Positions 1-9,729 of a stretch of 64,000 bases of DNA are shown here, piece by piece. The DNA comes from an uncultured Pseudohongiella sp. (lineage in GTDB: Bacteria; Pseudomonadota; Gammaproteobacteria; Pseudomonadales; Pseudohongiellaceae). The stretch lies in contig CACAEJ010000002.1 in assembly GCA_902531515.1 (NCBI GenBank), positions 1-64,000 on the forward strand, read 5' to 3'. The notes under the pieces were generated by a model. That model saw only the letters and a list, made by a program, of their open reading frames with translations. It was not told the DNA's origin and made no database searches. Position 1 is the stretch's first letter. Each line of letters starts with the position of its first letter. A program made the translations under genes and the position numbers.

Positions 1-1
1 T

Positions 2-598
2 TCCAACGATACATTGGTTATTTTTACTGCAGATAACGGTTGTGCGCCTTACATAGGTGTTGAGGAAATGAATGAGAAGGGTCATTTTCCTAGTTATGTC
101 TTTCGTGGCTACAAGTCTGATATTTTTGAGGGAGGCCACAGAATACCATTCCTTGCGCGCTGGCCTAACCGAATCGAAGCGGGTAGCAGTTCCAACGAGA
201 CTATTTGTCTAACTGATCTTTTGAAAACTTGTGCTGCTATGAATAATGTGAACGTGCCTAGCTTGGCTGGGGAAGACAGTTATAATATTCTGCCCGCACT
301 CGTCGGTAGCGACTTAAACTCACCAATTCGAGAAGCCACAATATCTACTGCTGGGAATGGAGCTTTTTCAGTTCGTCAAGGTAGATGGAAATTAGAACTA
401 ACTGGAAGCACAGGTGGGTATGGCAATATTTCTCAAGAGGAGGTTGCTGCTCAAGGCTTACCTCCTGTCCAATTGTATGACCTAGAAAATGATATTGGTG
501 AAACCAATAATGTATATGCTGAGTACCCCGACGTAGTAAGTCGGTTGACTTCGCTTTTAGAATCGTACAGGGGAAATGATCGGAGTACCCCGATATAG
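2..598 (+). CDS. Sulfatase (arylsulfatase-like), C-terminal part; gene truncated by left window edge
   Basis: Frame is open from base 2 (SNDTLVIFTADNG...); TADNG, GGHRIPFLARWP and YDLENDIGE motifs are typical of sulfatase C-terminal halves. The listed start at 14 is an internal TTG. Confidence 0.9.
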   Translation, partial: SNDTLVIFTADNGCAPYIGVEEMNEKGHFPSYVFRGYKSDIFEGGHRIPFLARWPNRIEAGSSSNETICLTDLLKTCAAMNNVNVPSLAGEDSYNILPALVGSDLNSPIREATISTAGNGAFSVRQGRWKLELTGSTGGYGNISQEEVAAQGLPPVQLYDLENDIGETNNVYAEYPDVVSRLTSLLESYRGNDRSTPI

Positions 599-647
599 AG
601 TGCTTATTGAAACGCATTAACGGATTTAGAGACGGATAATTACGGTT

Positions 648-1133
648 ATGAAAAATTTGCTTACTATAGAATCAAATTTTAGAGGGATGCTTTTAATTAC
701 AGTGTTAATTATCACTCTTTATTTAAGCATTAGTATGGATGGACCTTCGGCTCAACAAGTTACTCAACCATTGGCCGTAAATTTGGACGAGCTAGATTGG
801 GGACCGCCTGGTGGCGGTAACGGATCACCCGCTGGCTTGAGGACTGCCCGACAAGGGGTAGACCCTAAAACTGGTGGACAAACCTATTACGCGATGTTTC
901 CAGCCGGTTCACATTTTGATTTGCACTGGCACACTTATGATGAGCATGTTGTGGTTGTAAAAGGAGAGTTGACAATAGAACTTGGTGACGAGGTTTATGA
1001 ATTGAGCACAGGGAGTTATATAGTCATTCCCGGAAAGCTGAATCACTCGTGGGATGTGCCTGAGGGCGGAGATGAGGCAGTCATTTTAGTCAGGCGAGCA
1101 GGGCCGGCTGATTTTCACTACGTCACTGACTGA
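648..1133 (+). CDS. Exported cupin-domain protein
   Basis: Hydrophobic N-terminus; HWHTYDEHVVVVKGELTIELGDEVYELSTGSYIVIPGKLNHSW is a cupin signature. Confidence 0.8.
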   Translation: MKNLLTIESNFRGMLLITVLIITLYLSISMDGPSAQQVTQPLAVNLDELDWGPPGGGNGSPAGLRTARQGVDPKTGGQTYYAMFPAGSHFDLHWHTYDEHVVVVKGELTIELGDEVYELSTGSYIVIPGKLNHSWDVPEGGDEAVILVRRAGPADFHYVTD

Positions 1134-1300
1134 TTTTGCTCTCATTATGGCACACAACAGCAATTACAATTTGTTGCAATTAATCAATGGTTTACGATGC
1201 TTTTGGTGTATGCTGCCGGGAATTGCGGTAGACTTTCATAGGAAGGACTTTTATGATTTTAGTTTGCAAAATACGACCACTTTTTCCGGGGTTTCGAGTG

Positions 1301-2452
1301 ATGAAGACCACTATTAAAACGAATACAAAATTTACGTTAGGGGTATCCCTCAGCATATTGATGGCAGGATATGCCCAAAGTCAGTCAGGAGGCTTAAGCG
1401 CTGATTACCCTGAGTTGGAGCACTTATATAACGCCTTTGATGTCACTCAGGCTGGGATTTATGATGCTATCGCAGAAATTGGTGCGGACCCGGCTTCTGA
1501 GGGCGGAAGAATGGAGCTAAAAATGCACCTCGACATGATGGCTGACATGGATCATGGCGGTCATGGTGGGCATGGCGGCGGCATGATGATGGATATGGAC
1601 GGCCACTTTGGTCAGCTCGAAACCGAAGCTAGGATAGCCCTTGGTGAGTTGGTGCGAGGGAACCATTCAAAGGCGCAGGCAGAGGAGGCTTTTGGAAGTT
1701 CATCTGCTCTGACTCAAAACGCTGCGAGAGTTTTGGCGGAGGGTCGTTCTTTTGAGCGTGTTGTTTGGGATATTTTTTCAGATAATTCAACGAGCATTTA
1801 CCAAAAACAGATGGCGATCAATGAAGCTGTTCAGGAATATCAAAATAGTGAACCAAGAGCTGCTGTGTCTCTCTCACCCAAGACTGCAGACTTATACCTT
1901 GGACATATCTATGCTGATGCGTTTCGCATGGGGTATCCGAAATTAAGTGGTCTGTTGTACTCTAATCAGTGGCTGCAATTAGCGTCTCTTGAAGCAATTA
2001 TAATCGGGCAAGTTGATCCTCAATTTGGAGGACGAGTACCTCTGACGATGGAAAGGTATTGGAATAAAGTTGGTTCTGACACTGGGATGACTATGTTTCC
2101 AGCACCAACCGAAATGCCGAGTGCTCCGGCGATTTCTCCCCAGCTCTATAGTCAGGCGCCACAGGCCGCGATCATAATAGATAATCTAAACATGTTGGAG
2201 TCGGCACTAGCAGATGTTATCGCTTATCCGAACCTTCAGGATCGTGAATCTGTTATTGACCAGGTAGTAGCCCAATACACATCAGACGATATGTATTTGG
2301 CGGAAACAATGGAATATCTGCTGAATGCTTTACGTGGTGGTATTTTTAACCAGGGCGGGCCTGCAATTGGGGATTTATCTAGATCAGAGAGAAATCGATC
2401 GAGAGATGCCATGGGCATGAATCATACGATGATAATGTCTTCTCCAAATTAG
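1301..2452 (+). CDS. Exported hypothetical protein with His/Gly/Met-rich segment (DMDHGGHGGHGGGMMMDMDGHFG)
   Basis: ORF 1253-2452; the internal ATG at 1301 gives a signal-peptide-like start (MKTTIKTNTKFTLGVSLSILMAGYAQSQ). No family recognised. Confidence 0.65.
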   Translation: MKTTIKTNTKFTLGVSLSILMAGYAQSQSGGLSADYPELEHLYNAFDVTQAGIYDAIAEIGADPASEGGRMELKMHLDMMADMDHGGHGGHGGGMMMDMDGHFGQLETEARIALGELVRGNHSKAQAEEAFGSSSALTQNAARVLAEGRSFERVVWDIFSDNSTSIYQKQMAINEAVQEYQNSEPRAAVSLSPKTADLYLGHIYADAFRMGYPKLSGLLYSNQWLQLASLEAIIIGQVDPQFGGRVPLTMERYWNKVGSDTGMTMFPAPTEMPSAPAISPQLYSQAPQAAIIIDNLNMLESALADVIAYPNLQDRESVIDQVVAQYTSDDMYLAETMEYLLNALRGGIFNQGGPAIGDLSRSERNRSRDAMGMNHTMIMSSPN

Positions 2453-2472
2453 GGCCTATTTCTCTATTAAAG

Positions 2473-2506
2473 AAAACCCGATGTTCAAGGAGAGCATCGG
2501 GTTTTT
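2473..2506. terminator. Rho-independent terminator between convergent genes (probably bidirectional)
   Basis: AAAACCCGATG-ttcaaggagag-CATCGGGTTTTT stem-loop with A-tract on the left and T-tract on the right. Confidence 0.85.
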
Positions 2507-2539
2507 ATCTCCGATTTATTCGCTAAATCAGCTCGGGCA

Positions 2540-4237
2540 TTAAATCACTTTCTCTTGCATCAGTTTGACTGCGTGGTCGCATGCTCGGGCAGTGAAGGCC
2601 ATATATGAAATAGATGGATTCTGGCAGGCTGCGGAGGTCATAAAGGCACCGTCTGTCACGAAAAGGTTTGGAACATCGTGCGTCTGACACCACTTGTTTA
2701 ACACTGAATCTGACGGGTTATCGCCCATTCTGGCAGAACCCATTTCATGGATTCTGTTTCCGGGAACAGTCAAATTAACCGGATTTGAATTTATATTTGT
2801 GCATCCTGCTGCTTCTAGCATTGCAACAGCATCCTTTCTAGCTTCTTCAAGCATAATGTGTTCGTTTTCACCATAGCTTACATTGAATAAAGCAACTGGA
2901 TTACCCCACTTGTCGGTTTTAGAGGGATGCAAAGTTACGCGATTGTTTGGATTGGGCAGCTGTTCTCCAAACGCGCCTATGGATATTCGCCATGGCCCGG
3001 GTGACCGGTGAGCCTCCTTAAACTCTCGACCTATTCCTGCCATCTGACCACCAGCATTTCCCATGGGTGATGCGCTGCCTTGATAGCCAAAGCCTCGTGT
3101 ATAAGGTTTACCTTTTTCCGTAATGTTTGCATATCGAGGTATATAGATTCCGCCTGGACGACGACCAAAAACCTTTTGGGTCTCGAAGCCATGAATTATG
3201 CCGTTTGCACCTGCTCCACTGACATGGTCCATTAAGTTGCGACCGACTTGATCGGAGGTATTGGCTAGGCCGTTAGGGAATGCCTCAGATTTAGATTGAA
3301 GTAAAATCATTGCGGAGGCGATTGCTGATGCATTAAGGAAAACTAGTTGAGCAGAATAAAACCGGGGTTCCTTTGTTAGGGCATCAATTATGCGAACGCC
3401 GGTTACCCTCTTTGCCTCAGAATCGTACTCTACCGTTTGCACTATTGCATTGTGAACAATGGTCATATTGCCCGTTCGCTTTGCAGCTGGCAAGGTCGCG
3501 TGTAAGGAAGAAAAATAGGCCTTAAATGCGCATCCGAAGTGGCAGCGGTTTCGTGCTTGGCAGTTGGTTCTACCAAGGTCCCTTTGTTCGTCTGTAGCAT
3601 CCGTGAGGTGTGCGACCCTCGCTTGAATTACATTTCTTCCAGAAAACGTCGATTCTACTTTTGATTTAAATAACTTTTCTGCGTCTGTAAGTTCAAAGCC
3701 AGGCTGATAGATTCCGTCTGGTAATTGCTCTAAGCCGTCGCGATTGCCAGCCACTCCGACAAATTCTTCTACATAGTCATACCAAGGTTTTATCTCTTCG
3801 TAGCGCACAGGCCAGTCAATCGCTATTCCCTCGTCTTTGTTTGCGGTGAAATCCTGAGGACCCATTCTATACGATTGTCGGCTCCACATGATCGATCGCC
3901 CAGCTGTATGATAGCCTCGCAGCCAATCATATTTTGTGCCCTCAACGGTCTCATAGGGGTGCTCATCATCTTTCACCCAAAAATGTTTATTTGACTCTTT
4001 TACGGCGTAAGCTACACCAGGATATTGTTTGAAATAGTGCTTCTCGATTTCATCTTGAGAGATACGGTCTAAGTTCTTTTGCTCCCAGGGAGGCAGTTGA
4101 TCTACATAGTCACGCTCGGGCTTTATCTCTGGGCCCCTCTCTAATACAAGTACTTTGAGACCTCGCTCACACAATTCCTTTGCGCTCCATCCTCCACTCA
4201 TACCAGAGCCTACTACTATTGCATCAAAATCAGTCAA
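2540..4237 (-). CDS. GMC family oxidoreductase (gluconate 2-dehydrogenase large-subunit-like flavoprotein)
   Basis: N-terminal FAD motif VVGSGMSGGWSAKELCERGLKVLVLERG; C-terminal region IHEMGSARMG...VTDGAFMTSAACQNPSISYMAFTARA. Confidence 0.92.
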   Translation of the reverse strand: MTDFDAIVVGSGMSGGWSAKELCERGLKVLVLERGPEIKPERDYVDQLPPWEQKNLDRISQDEIEKHYFKQYPGVAYAVKESNKHFWVKDDEHPYETVEGTKYDWLRGYHTAGRSIMWSRQSYRMGPQDFTANKDEGIAIDWPVRYEEIKPWYDYVEEFVGVAGNRDGLEQLPDGIYQPGFELTDAEKLFKSKVESTFSGRNVIQARVAHLTDATDEQRDLGRTNCQARNRCHFGCAFKAYFSSLHATLPAAKRTGNMTIVHNAIVQTVEYDSEAKRVTGVRIIDALTKEPRFYSAQLVFLNASAIASAMILLQSKSEAFPNGLANTSDQVGRNLMDHVSGAGANGIIHGFETQKVFGRRPGGIYIPRYANITEKGKPYTRGFGYQGSASPMGNAGGQMAGIGREFKEAHRSPGPWRISIGAFGEQLPNPNNRVTLHPSKTDKWGNPVALFNVSYGENEHIMLEEARKDAVAMLEAAGCTNINSNPVNLTVPGNRIHEMGSARMGDNPSDSVLNKWCQTHDVPNLFVTDGAFMTSAACQNPSISYMAFTARACDHAVKLMQEKVI

Positions 4238-4275
4238 ACTAAATTCTCCCCGTCCCTATCTCAAAAAGTTTTTCT

Positions 4276-4794
4276 CTAGATTTCTACCCGAGGATCCCAT
4301 TTTCCGGGAACAGCCATCCACTTTTGCTCAAGCAGTGCACCGTCTTCGGAGGCGAAATAAGCTTGGGTTATTAAGCCTTTCAGAGATCTATATTCGGTAT
4401 ATTCACGGGGGCGGCCTTTGAATGCTTTGGCGTCTAGTTCAGCCAAGCGGCTAATTGCATTACCCTCGTCAAGTATTAAGTAATCAGCACCAAGCTGACT
4501 CTGGATTTTTTCTACTCCGCGGTGATGATTTTCTTTCGTTTCAGCGTTGGCCCATTCAGCCATCAAACCGTCAAGGAAACCTGGAACATTGACATCGATG
4601 GCCCCGGGCGTCTCAGTTCGGGGGATAAGTAAATCGCTAATTTTTGAAATCCAGGCACTTTCTTTTTCACTATAGAATTTTGTTATGCCATTGACGGAAT
4701 TATCTACTCTCGCAATATCACCACAGGAACTAAGTAAAGAGCCGCCTCCTATAGATACGATTAGGCCTTTCAGGACTTCACGACGCGTTTTCAT
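4276..4794 (-). CDS. Gluconate 2-dehydrogenase subunit 3 family protein
   Basis: Export-signal-like N-terminus (MKTRREVLKGLIVSIGGGSLLSSCGD) and ISDLLIPRTETPGAIDVNVPGFLDGLMAEW, typical of the family; directly upstream of the GMC partner. Confidence 0.88.
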   Translation of the reverse strand: MKTRREVLKGLIVSIGGGSLLSSCGDIARVDNSVNGITKFYSEKESAWISKISDLLIPRTETPGAIDVNVPGFLDGLMAEWANAETKENHHRGVEKIQSQLGADYLILDEGNAISRLAELDAKAFKGRPREYTEYRSLKGLITQAYFASEDGALLEQKWMAVPGKWDPRVEI

Positions 4795-4881
4795 AAGTTT
4801 TCTCTTTCCGTGTTTTCTCTATTGTTAAGAATAAAAAAAAATTGGGCAGAATAATAGATTGAAATCCAAAAACTTGAACAT

Positions 4882-4917
4882 AAAAAAGGCCAACTGGTAA
4901 ATCCAGTCGGCCCGTTT
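4882..4917 (-). terminator. Probable intrinsic terminator/attenuator downstream of the 4978 gene
   Basis: AAAAAAGGCCAACTGG-taaat-CCAGTCGGCC hairpin with one mismatch; T-tract in the minus-strand reading. Confidence 0.65.
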
Positions 4918-4977
4918 TACGGCTTGTTTATTAGCTACGTGCTTACTATATAGTGCTACATATGCTCGGCCAGATAT

Positions 4978-6333
4978 TTAGTCCTGTCCAGCTAATGATC
5001 GCGACTCTCTCTCCTTTCTATCGGCGACAAGCTTCTCATACCCCTCGTCATCGAGATGGGTAATCGCAAGCCATGCATGAGTCATTTCATCACCTGTTCT
5101 ACTCCCTCCAACGACCCACTGGTCGGGGTCTGGATTGTTGGGATTATCTGCAGTGTTGTCATACCATTGTTTAAGGACTAAGACAGCGCCTGCTGGAATC
5201 AACGGTGCTACATCTGGGTCATAGATGTGGCTATGGTGCCATGTGGCACTCCATTTAGAAATTTGGCTGATTTGCTCGGTACGACCAGTCTCAGGATAAA
5301 ATATCTCAAGGGATGCCGCGTTCATTCTTAGGTGTCCATGAGGCTGAAAGCTATCCAAACGAATCGGATGGTCAAAAGAGTGAAAACCTTGAGTCATCTG
5401 ATAACCGTTGGGTGGTATCACTAGATCGTCTTGCTCTTCAATTCTATAAAGAGCTAAATCTTGTTTGTAGATGTTCTCATTGCTTTCATACCCTTCCTCG
5501 TGAAACCAAAGGCCTATTTCAACAACATTATCCTTTATCACTTCACCTTGGGCTGTCGCACCGACGCCCCCAGGGTACATGTGAATACTCCATGCGATTT
5601 GCGCGCCGGCGGGGATTGTTCGACAAACTCCTTCGGGAACCATTTCGCCCCACTTACCCATGGCGTATTCAGTGAGCATACCTTGTCGATCAAGCTCACC
5701 TTCCTCATTTTCGAGGAGTACAGACGAGTTAGCGTGATGAACTACTGCTGCAGCATCGCCCCGAGGTTTCACTTGTACAGCCTTTATACAGCGATCGGAA
5801 GTAATTCCAGGATCAACGATTTCGTTGCTCCATAGATCGTTACCGCTTGCTGGTATGTCGTAAGAGTTTGACGGCACGATTAAATCTGGCTGACCTAACT
5901 GAGCCGCGAAATTCCACTCAGTTGGATCTCTTAGCTGGTAGGGGGGTGGGGAAGAGTCTGGGTCACCCAGAGGAGCTCCTTGCTCTACCCATGCGACAAT
6001 CTGCTCGATTTCCTCTTGCTCCAAGCGCCAATCACCTATTAGGTGTTGAATACCAATACCTTGATCATAAGCGTATGGAGGCATCTCTCTGTTAGCGACT
6101 TTGTAAGAAATTAAAGGTGCCCAAGGTCTAACTTGGTCATAGGTCTCAAATTGCATTGGACCGATACCACCATCTTGATGGCAGACGACGCAGTTTTCGT
6201 TGATTATCTGCCCTATTTGGCCGTTGTAGGTCAACTCATGTTCGCCGTCTTGGGCATATAAACTTGTTTGTAATCCGCAGGTTACAAAAGCTGCAACCAA
6301 AATACGTGTGCTGACTCTCCAAGTGCTTTTCAT
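4978..6333 (-). CDS. Exported c-type cytochrome fused to PHM-like (copper type II monooxygenase-like) domains; paralogue 1
   Basis: CVVCH heme motif; ordered HH (VVHHAN), H (SIHMYPGG), HxH (QPHGHLRM), M (GDEMTHAW) matching the ligand order of peptidylglycine alpha-hydroxylating monooxygenase. ORF extends to 6462, but the ATG at 6333 (MKSTWRVSTRILVAAF) gives a signal peptide. Confidence 0.82.
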   Translation of the reverse strand: MKSTWRVSTRILVAAFVTCGLQTSLYAQDGEHELTYNGQIGQIINENCVVCHQDGGIGPMQFETYDQVRPWAPLISYKVANREMPPYAYDQGIGIQHLIGDWRLEQEEIEQIVAWVEQGAPLGDPDSSPPPYQLRDPTEWNFAAQLGQPDLIVPSNSYDIPASGNDLWSNEIVDPGITSDRCIKAVQVKPRGDAAAVVHHANSSVLLENEEGELDRQGMLTEYAMGKWGEMVPEGVCRTIPAGAQIAWSIHMYPGGVGATAQGEVIKDNVVEIGLWFHEEGYESNENIYKQDLALYRIEEQDDLVIPPNGYQMTQGFHSFDHPIRLDSFQPHGHLRMNAASLEIFYPETGRTEQISQISKWSATWHHSHIYDPDVAPLIPAGAVLVLKQWYDNTADNPNNPDPDQWVVGGSRTGDEMTHAWLAITHLDDEGYEKLVADRKERESRSLAGQD

Positions 6334-6542
6334 CAATGTCTCCTTTATTTCAAGGTTATCCTGTTTCGTATCAAAATCTTTTTCGCCGGACCTTGGTTTT
6401 AAGCACATGAGTCTACCTTTTTTCACTTGTCTGAAAAAGACATATCTTCTAAAAAATTGCATTTTCGTAGATTAGTTAATCCTAAGAGATCATGCGATTA
6501 GACAGTCGTTAGAGGCTCTGGCTTGCAATTGGGACAGATACA

Positions 6543-6580
6543 AAAAAGCCGGATGATTTTGTTATCACCCGGCTTTTCTT
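6543..6580 (-). terminator. Intrinsic terminator downstream of the 6624 gene
   Basis: AAAAAAGCCGGATGA...TATCACCCGGCTTTTCTT hairpin. Confidence 0.75.
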
Positions 6581-6623
6581 ACTTACTATTTAGTTGCTTC
6601 TTTTGGACAAGTGACCGTAATTT

Positions 6624-7973
6624 CTAATCCTGTCCTGCAAGAGATCGTTGTTCTGCTTCCTTACGCTCAGCAGCTAATTTCTCATAGCCTTCATCATCCA
6701 AGTGAGTCACAGCAATCCAAGCATGAGACATTTCGTCGCCGGTTCGGCTACCACCATAAACCCATTGGTCTGGATCAGGGTTATTGGGGTTGTCTGCAGT
6801 GTTGTCATACCATTGCTTTATGACCAACACCGCTCCGACCGGCAGCAATGGTGCTACATCTGGGTCGTAAATATGGCTATGATGCCAAGTCGCACTCCAG
6901 TTAGAAATTTGACTCAACTGCTCGGTTCTTCCAGTTTCAGGGTAGAAAACCTCTAAAGAGGCAGCATTCATCCTAAGATGTCCATGTGGTTGGAAGCTAT
7001 CTATCCGAACAGGGTGATCCCAAGAATGGAAACCTTGAGTCATCGCGTAGCCATTTGGAGGCACAATCAAATTACCGTTCTCATAGCCTTCGCGTAATTG
7101 ATAGGCTTTAAGATCTTGTCGGTATGGGTTCGAAGTTTCTTCAAAGTCGTCTTCGTGAAACCAAATCCCGAGCTCGACAACATTATCCTTAACGGCTTCC
7201 CCCTGCGCAGTAGCACCAACTCCGCCCGGATACATGTGGATATCCCAGAATATACGGGAGTCGCCAGGCATTTCACGGCATACGCCTTCTGGCATTAACT
7301 CGCCCCACTTACCCATAGCGTATTCTGTAAGCTGGCTAAAATCTTCATAGTCGCCATCTTCATTCATTACTTCAATTGAAGGATTTGAGTGGTGTACAAC
7401 GGCTCTTGCATCGCCCCTTGGCTTAACTTGCATCGCCTTAATGCAGCGCTGATCGCTCAATCCCGTGTCTACGTAATGCTTGTGCCACAGGTCGTTACCG
7501 CCGGCGGGGATATCTATAGGAATGGAAGCAATAACAAGGTCTGGTTCGCCGAATTGCGGCTCAAAATTCCAAGCGTCTGATGCTGGAAGCTCTGGGGCTG
7601 TGGGGACTATATCTGCCGGCCCCATCGGTGATCCGCTGTTGACCCAAGCAACAACCGTATCGATTTCGTCTTGAGAAAGCCTCCAGTCCCCTTCTAAGTC
7701 TTGGATGCCAATACCATGATCGTAGGCGTAAGGAGGCATTTCTCTGCTTGCGACCTTAAGCTGAATCAGTGGCGCCCATGGGCGGACCTGATCATAGTTT
7801 TCAAATTGCATTGGCCCAATGCCACCTTCTCTGTGACACACGACGCAATTTTCATTGATTATCTGCGCTACATGAGTGTTGTAGGTGATTTCAGATTCTT
7901 GTGCGTTAGCAACACTAAAACCCAAAAGTGAAGCACAAGATAATAAGCCTATGATTTCCTTGATTTTTTTCAT
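6624..7973 (-). CDS. Exported c-type cytochrome / PHM-like protein; paralogue 2
   Basis: CVVCH; AVVHHSN, DIHMYPGG, QPHGHLRM, GDEMSHAW; very close paralogue of 8164-9510. Confidence 0.85.
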   Translation of the reverse strand: MKKIKEIIGLLSCASLLGFSVANAQESEITYNTHVAQIINENCVVCHREGGIGPMQFENYDQVRPWAPLIQLKVASREMPPYAYDHGIGIQDLEGDWRLSQDEIDTVVAWVNSGSPMGPADIVPTAPELPASDAWNFEPQFGEPDLVIASIPIDIPAGGNDLWHKHYVDTGLSDQRCIKAMQVKPRGDARAVVHHSNPSIEVMNEDGDYEDFSQLTEYAMGKWGELMPEGVCREMPGDSRIFWDIHMYPGGVGATAQGEAVKDNVVELGIWFHEDDFEETSNPYRQDLKAYQLREGYENGNLIVPPNGYAMTQGFHSWDHPVRIDSFQPHGHLRMNAASLEVFYPETGRTEQLSQISNWSATWHHSHIYDPDVAPLLPVGAVLVIKQWYDNTADNPNNPDPDQWVYGGSRTGDEMSHAWIAVTHLDDEGYEKLAAERKEAEQRSLAGQD

Positions 7974-8100
7974 TTCGTTAATCCTCTTAACAAGAAAAGG
8001 GGGATTTTTACAATAGTCCCTAGTCTACACCTTTCTGAGGTTGCGAAGAAGTACTGATGGGATTCAAACGCAATAATTTGTAATTTTATTACGCACAAAT

Positions 8101-8134
8101 AAAAAGGCCCACCAGCTTTAGCTGATAGGCCTTA
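8101..8134 (-). terminator. Intrinsic terminator downstream of the 8164 gene
   Basis: AAAAAGGCCCACCAGC-ttta-GCTGATAGGCCTT hairpin. Confidence 0.72.
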
Positions 8135-8163
8135 CTTATACAAAAAGTGCTTTACGCGACTGA

Positions 8164-9510
8164 CTAGTCTTGCCCAGCCAAGGATCGCTCCTCTCTTTCT
8201 TTGCGCTCAGCAGCTAACTTCTCATAGCCTTCATCATCCAAGTGAGTCACAGCAATCCAAGCATGAGACATTTCGTCGCCAGTTCGGCTACCGCCATAAA
8301 CCCATTGGTCTGGATCAGGGTTATTGGGGTTATCTGCAGTGTTGTCATACCATTGCTTGACGACCAAAACTGCCCCAACTGGGAGCAATGGTGCTAAGTC
8401 TGGGTCATAAATATGGCTATGATGCCAAGTCGCACTCCAGTTAGAAATCTGACTTATCTGCTCGGTTCTTCCAGTTTCCGGATAGAAAACCTCTAAAGAG
8501 GCAGCATTCATCCTAAGATGGCCATGCGGCTGGAAGCTATCTATCCGAACTGGGTGATCCCAAGAATGGAAACCTTGAGTCATTGCATAGCCATTTGGAG
8601 GCACAATCAAATTACCGTTCTCATAGCCTTCTCTCAAAGGGTAAAGCTTGAGATCTTGCCTATATGGGCTTTCCGCCACTTCAAATTCCTCGTCGTGGAA
8701 CCAAATACCCATTTCGACAACGTTATCTTTAACCGCTTCACCTTGCGCAGTAGCACCAACTCCGCCGGGATACATGTGGATATCCCAATATATACGGGAG
8801 TCGCCAGGCATTTCACGGCATACGCCTTCTGGCATTAACTCACCCCACTTACCCATAGCGTATTCTGTAAGCTGGCTAAACCGCTCATAGTCGCCAGTTT
8901 CCGGGTTCATGACGTCTAAAGATGGATTTGAGTGGTGTACAACGGCTCTTGCATCGCCCCTTGGCTTAACTTGCATCGCCTTAATACAGCGCTTTTCAGT
9001 CAACCCTGTATCCACATAGTGTTTGTGCCATAGGTCGTTACCGCCGGCGGGGATATCTATAGGAATGGAAGCAATAACAAGGTCTGGTTCGCCTAACTCT
9101 GGCTCAAAATTCCAAGCTTCAAGGCTTGGTAGCACAGGCTCAGGAGGCACTATATCTGCGGGTCCCATCGGTGATCCGCTGTTGACCCACGCAACAACCG
9201 TATCAATTTCGTCTTGAGAAAGTCTCCAATCCCCTTCTAATTCTTGGATACCAATACCATGATCGTAGGCGTAAGGAGGCATTTCTCTATTTGCAACCTT
9301 AAGCTGAATCAATGGCGCCCAAGGGCGGACCTGATCATAGTTTTCAAATTGCATTGGCCCAATGCCACCTTCTCTGTGGCACACGACACAGTTTTCATTT
9401 ATGATCCGCGCAACATGAGTGTTGTAGGTAACCTCGTCGCTCTGCGCCAGAACTAGGCCTGCTGAGGCCAGAGCAGCAAGGGCTGCCAAAAAACGTTGCA
9501 TTAATTTCAT
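8164..9510 (-). CDS. Exported c-type cytochrome / PHM-like protein; paralogue 3
   Basis: Same motifs as 6624-7973; signal peptide MKLMQRFLAALAALASAGLVLAQ. Confidence 0.85.
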   Translation of the reverse strand: MKLMQRFLAALAALASAGLVLAQSDEVTYNTHVARIINENCVVCHREGGIGPMQFENYDQVRPWAPLIQLKVANREMPPYAYDHGIGIQELEGDWRLSQDEIDTVVAWVNSGSPMGPADIVPPEPVLPSLEAWNFEPELGEPDLVIASIPIDIPAGGNDLWHKHYVDTGLTEKRCIKAMQVKPRGDARAVVHHSNPSLDVMNPETGDYERFSQLTEYAMGKWGELMPEGVCREMPGDSRIYWDIHMYPGGVGATAQGEAVKDNVVEMGIWFHDEEFEVAESPYRQDLKLYPLREGYENGNLIVPPNGYAMTQGFHSWDHPVRIDSFQPHGHLRMNAASLEVFYPETGRTEQISQISNWSATWHHSHIYDPDLAPLLPVGAVLVVKQWYDNTADNPNNPDPDQWVYGGSRTGDEMSHAWIAVTHLDDEGYEKLAAERKEREERSLAGQD

Positions 9511-9729
9511 GCTTTTCTCCCAAATTACAGATTTGTGGAATTCACCGAATAATACTAATTCTGGTTGGCTAAAAAGTCCATAGAATGTGTTGATTTCGTT
9601 ACGGTTTATGCAACAAATTGAAACTACACTTCACGAGTCTTAGCTAGGGTAATATTTATTTGTTTCGCTTCTGCAAGATATTGGCGGGAATATACCCGGG
9701 CAATTGCCATGATGCCGGGATTTGTCGTA

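Noticed and set aside
14-598. ORF start at 14 as a true gene start
   Set aside because: Internal TTG; the frame is open to the window edge with sulfatase sequence (SNDTL...), so the gene is truncated.
1752-1946. Small plus-strand ORF inside 1301-2452
   Set aside because: Alternate-frame overlap without independent support.
5313-9456. Plus-strand ORFs 5313-5675, 5461-5835, 5847-6095, 7389-7580, 8518-8838, 9023-9217 etc.
   Set aside because: Antisense shadows of the three PHM-like genes. They recur only because the sense genes are paralogues; no family motifs or ribosome sites.
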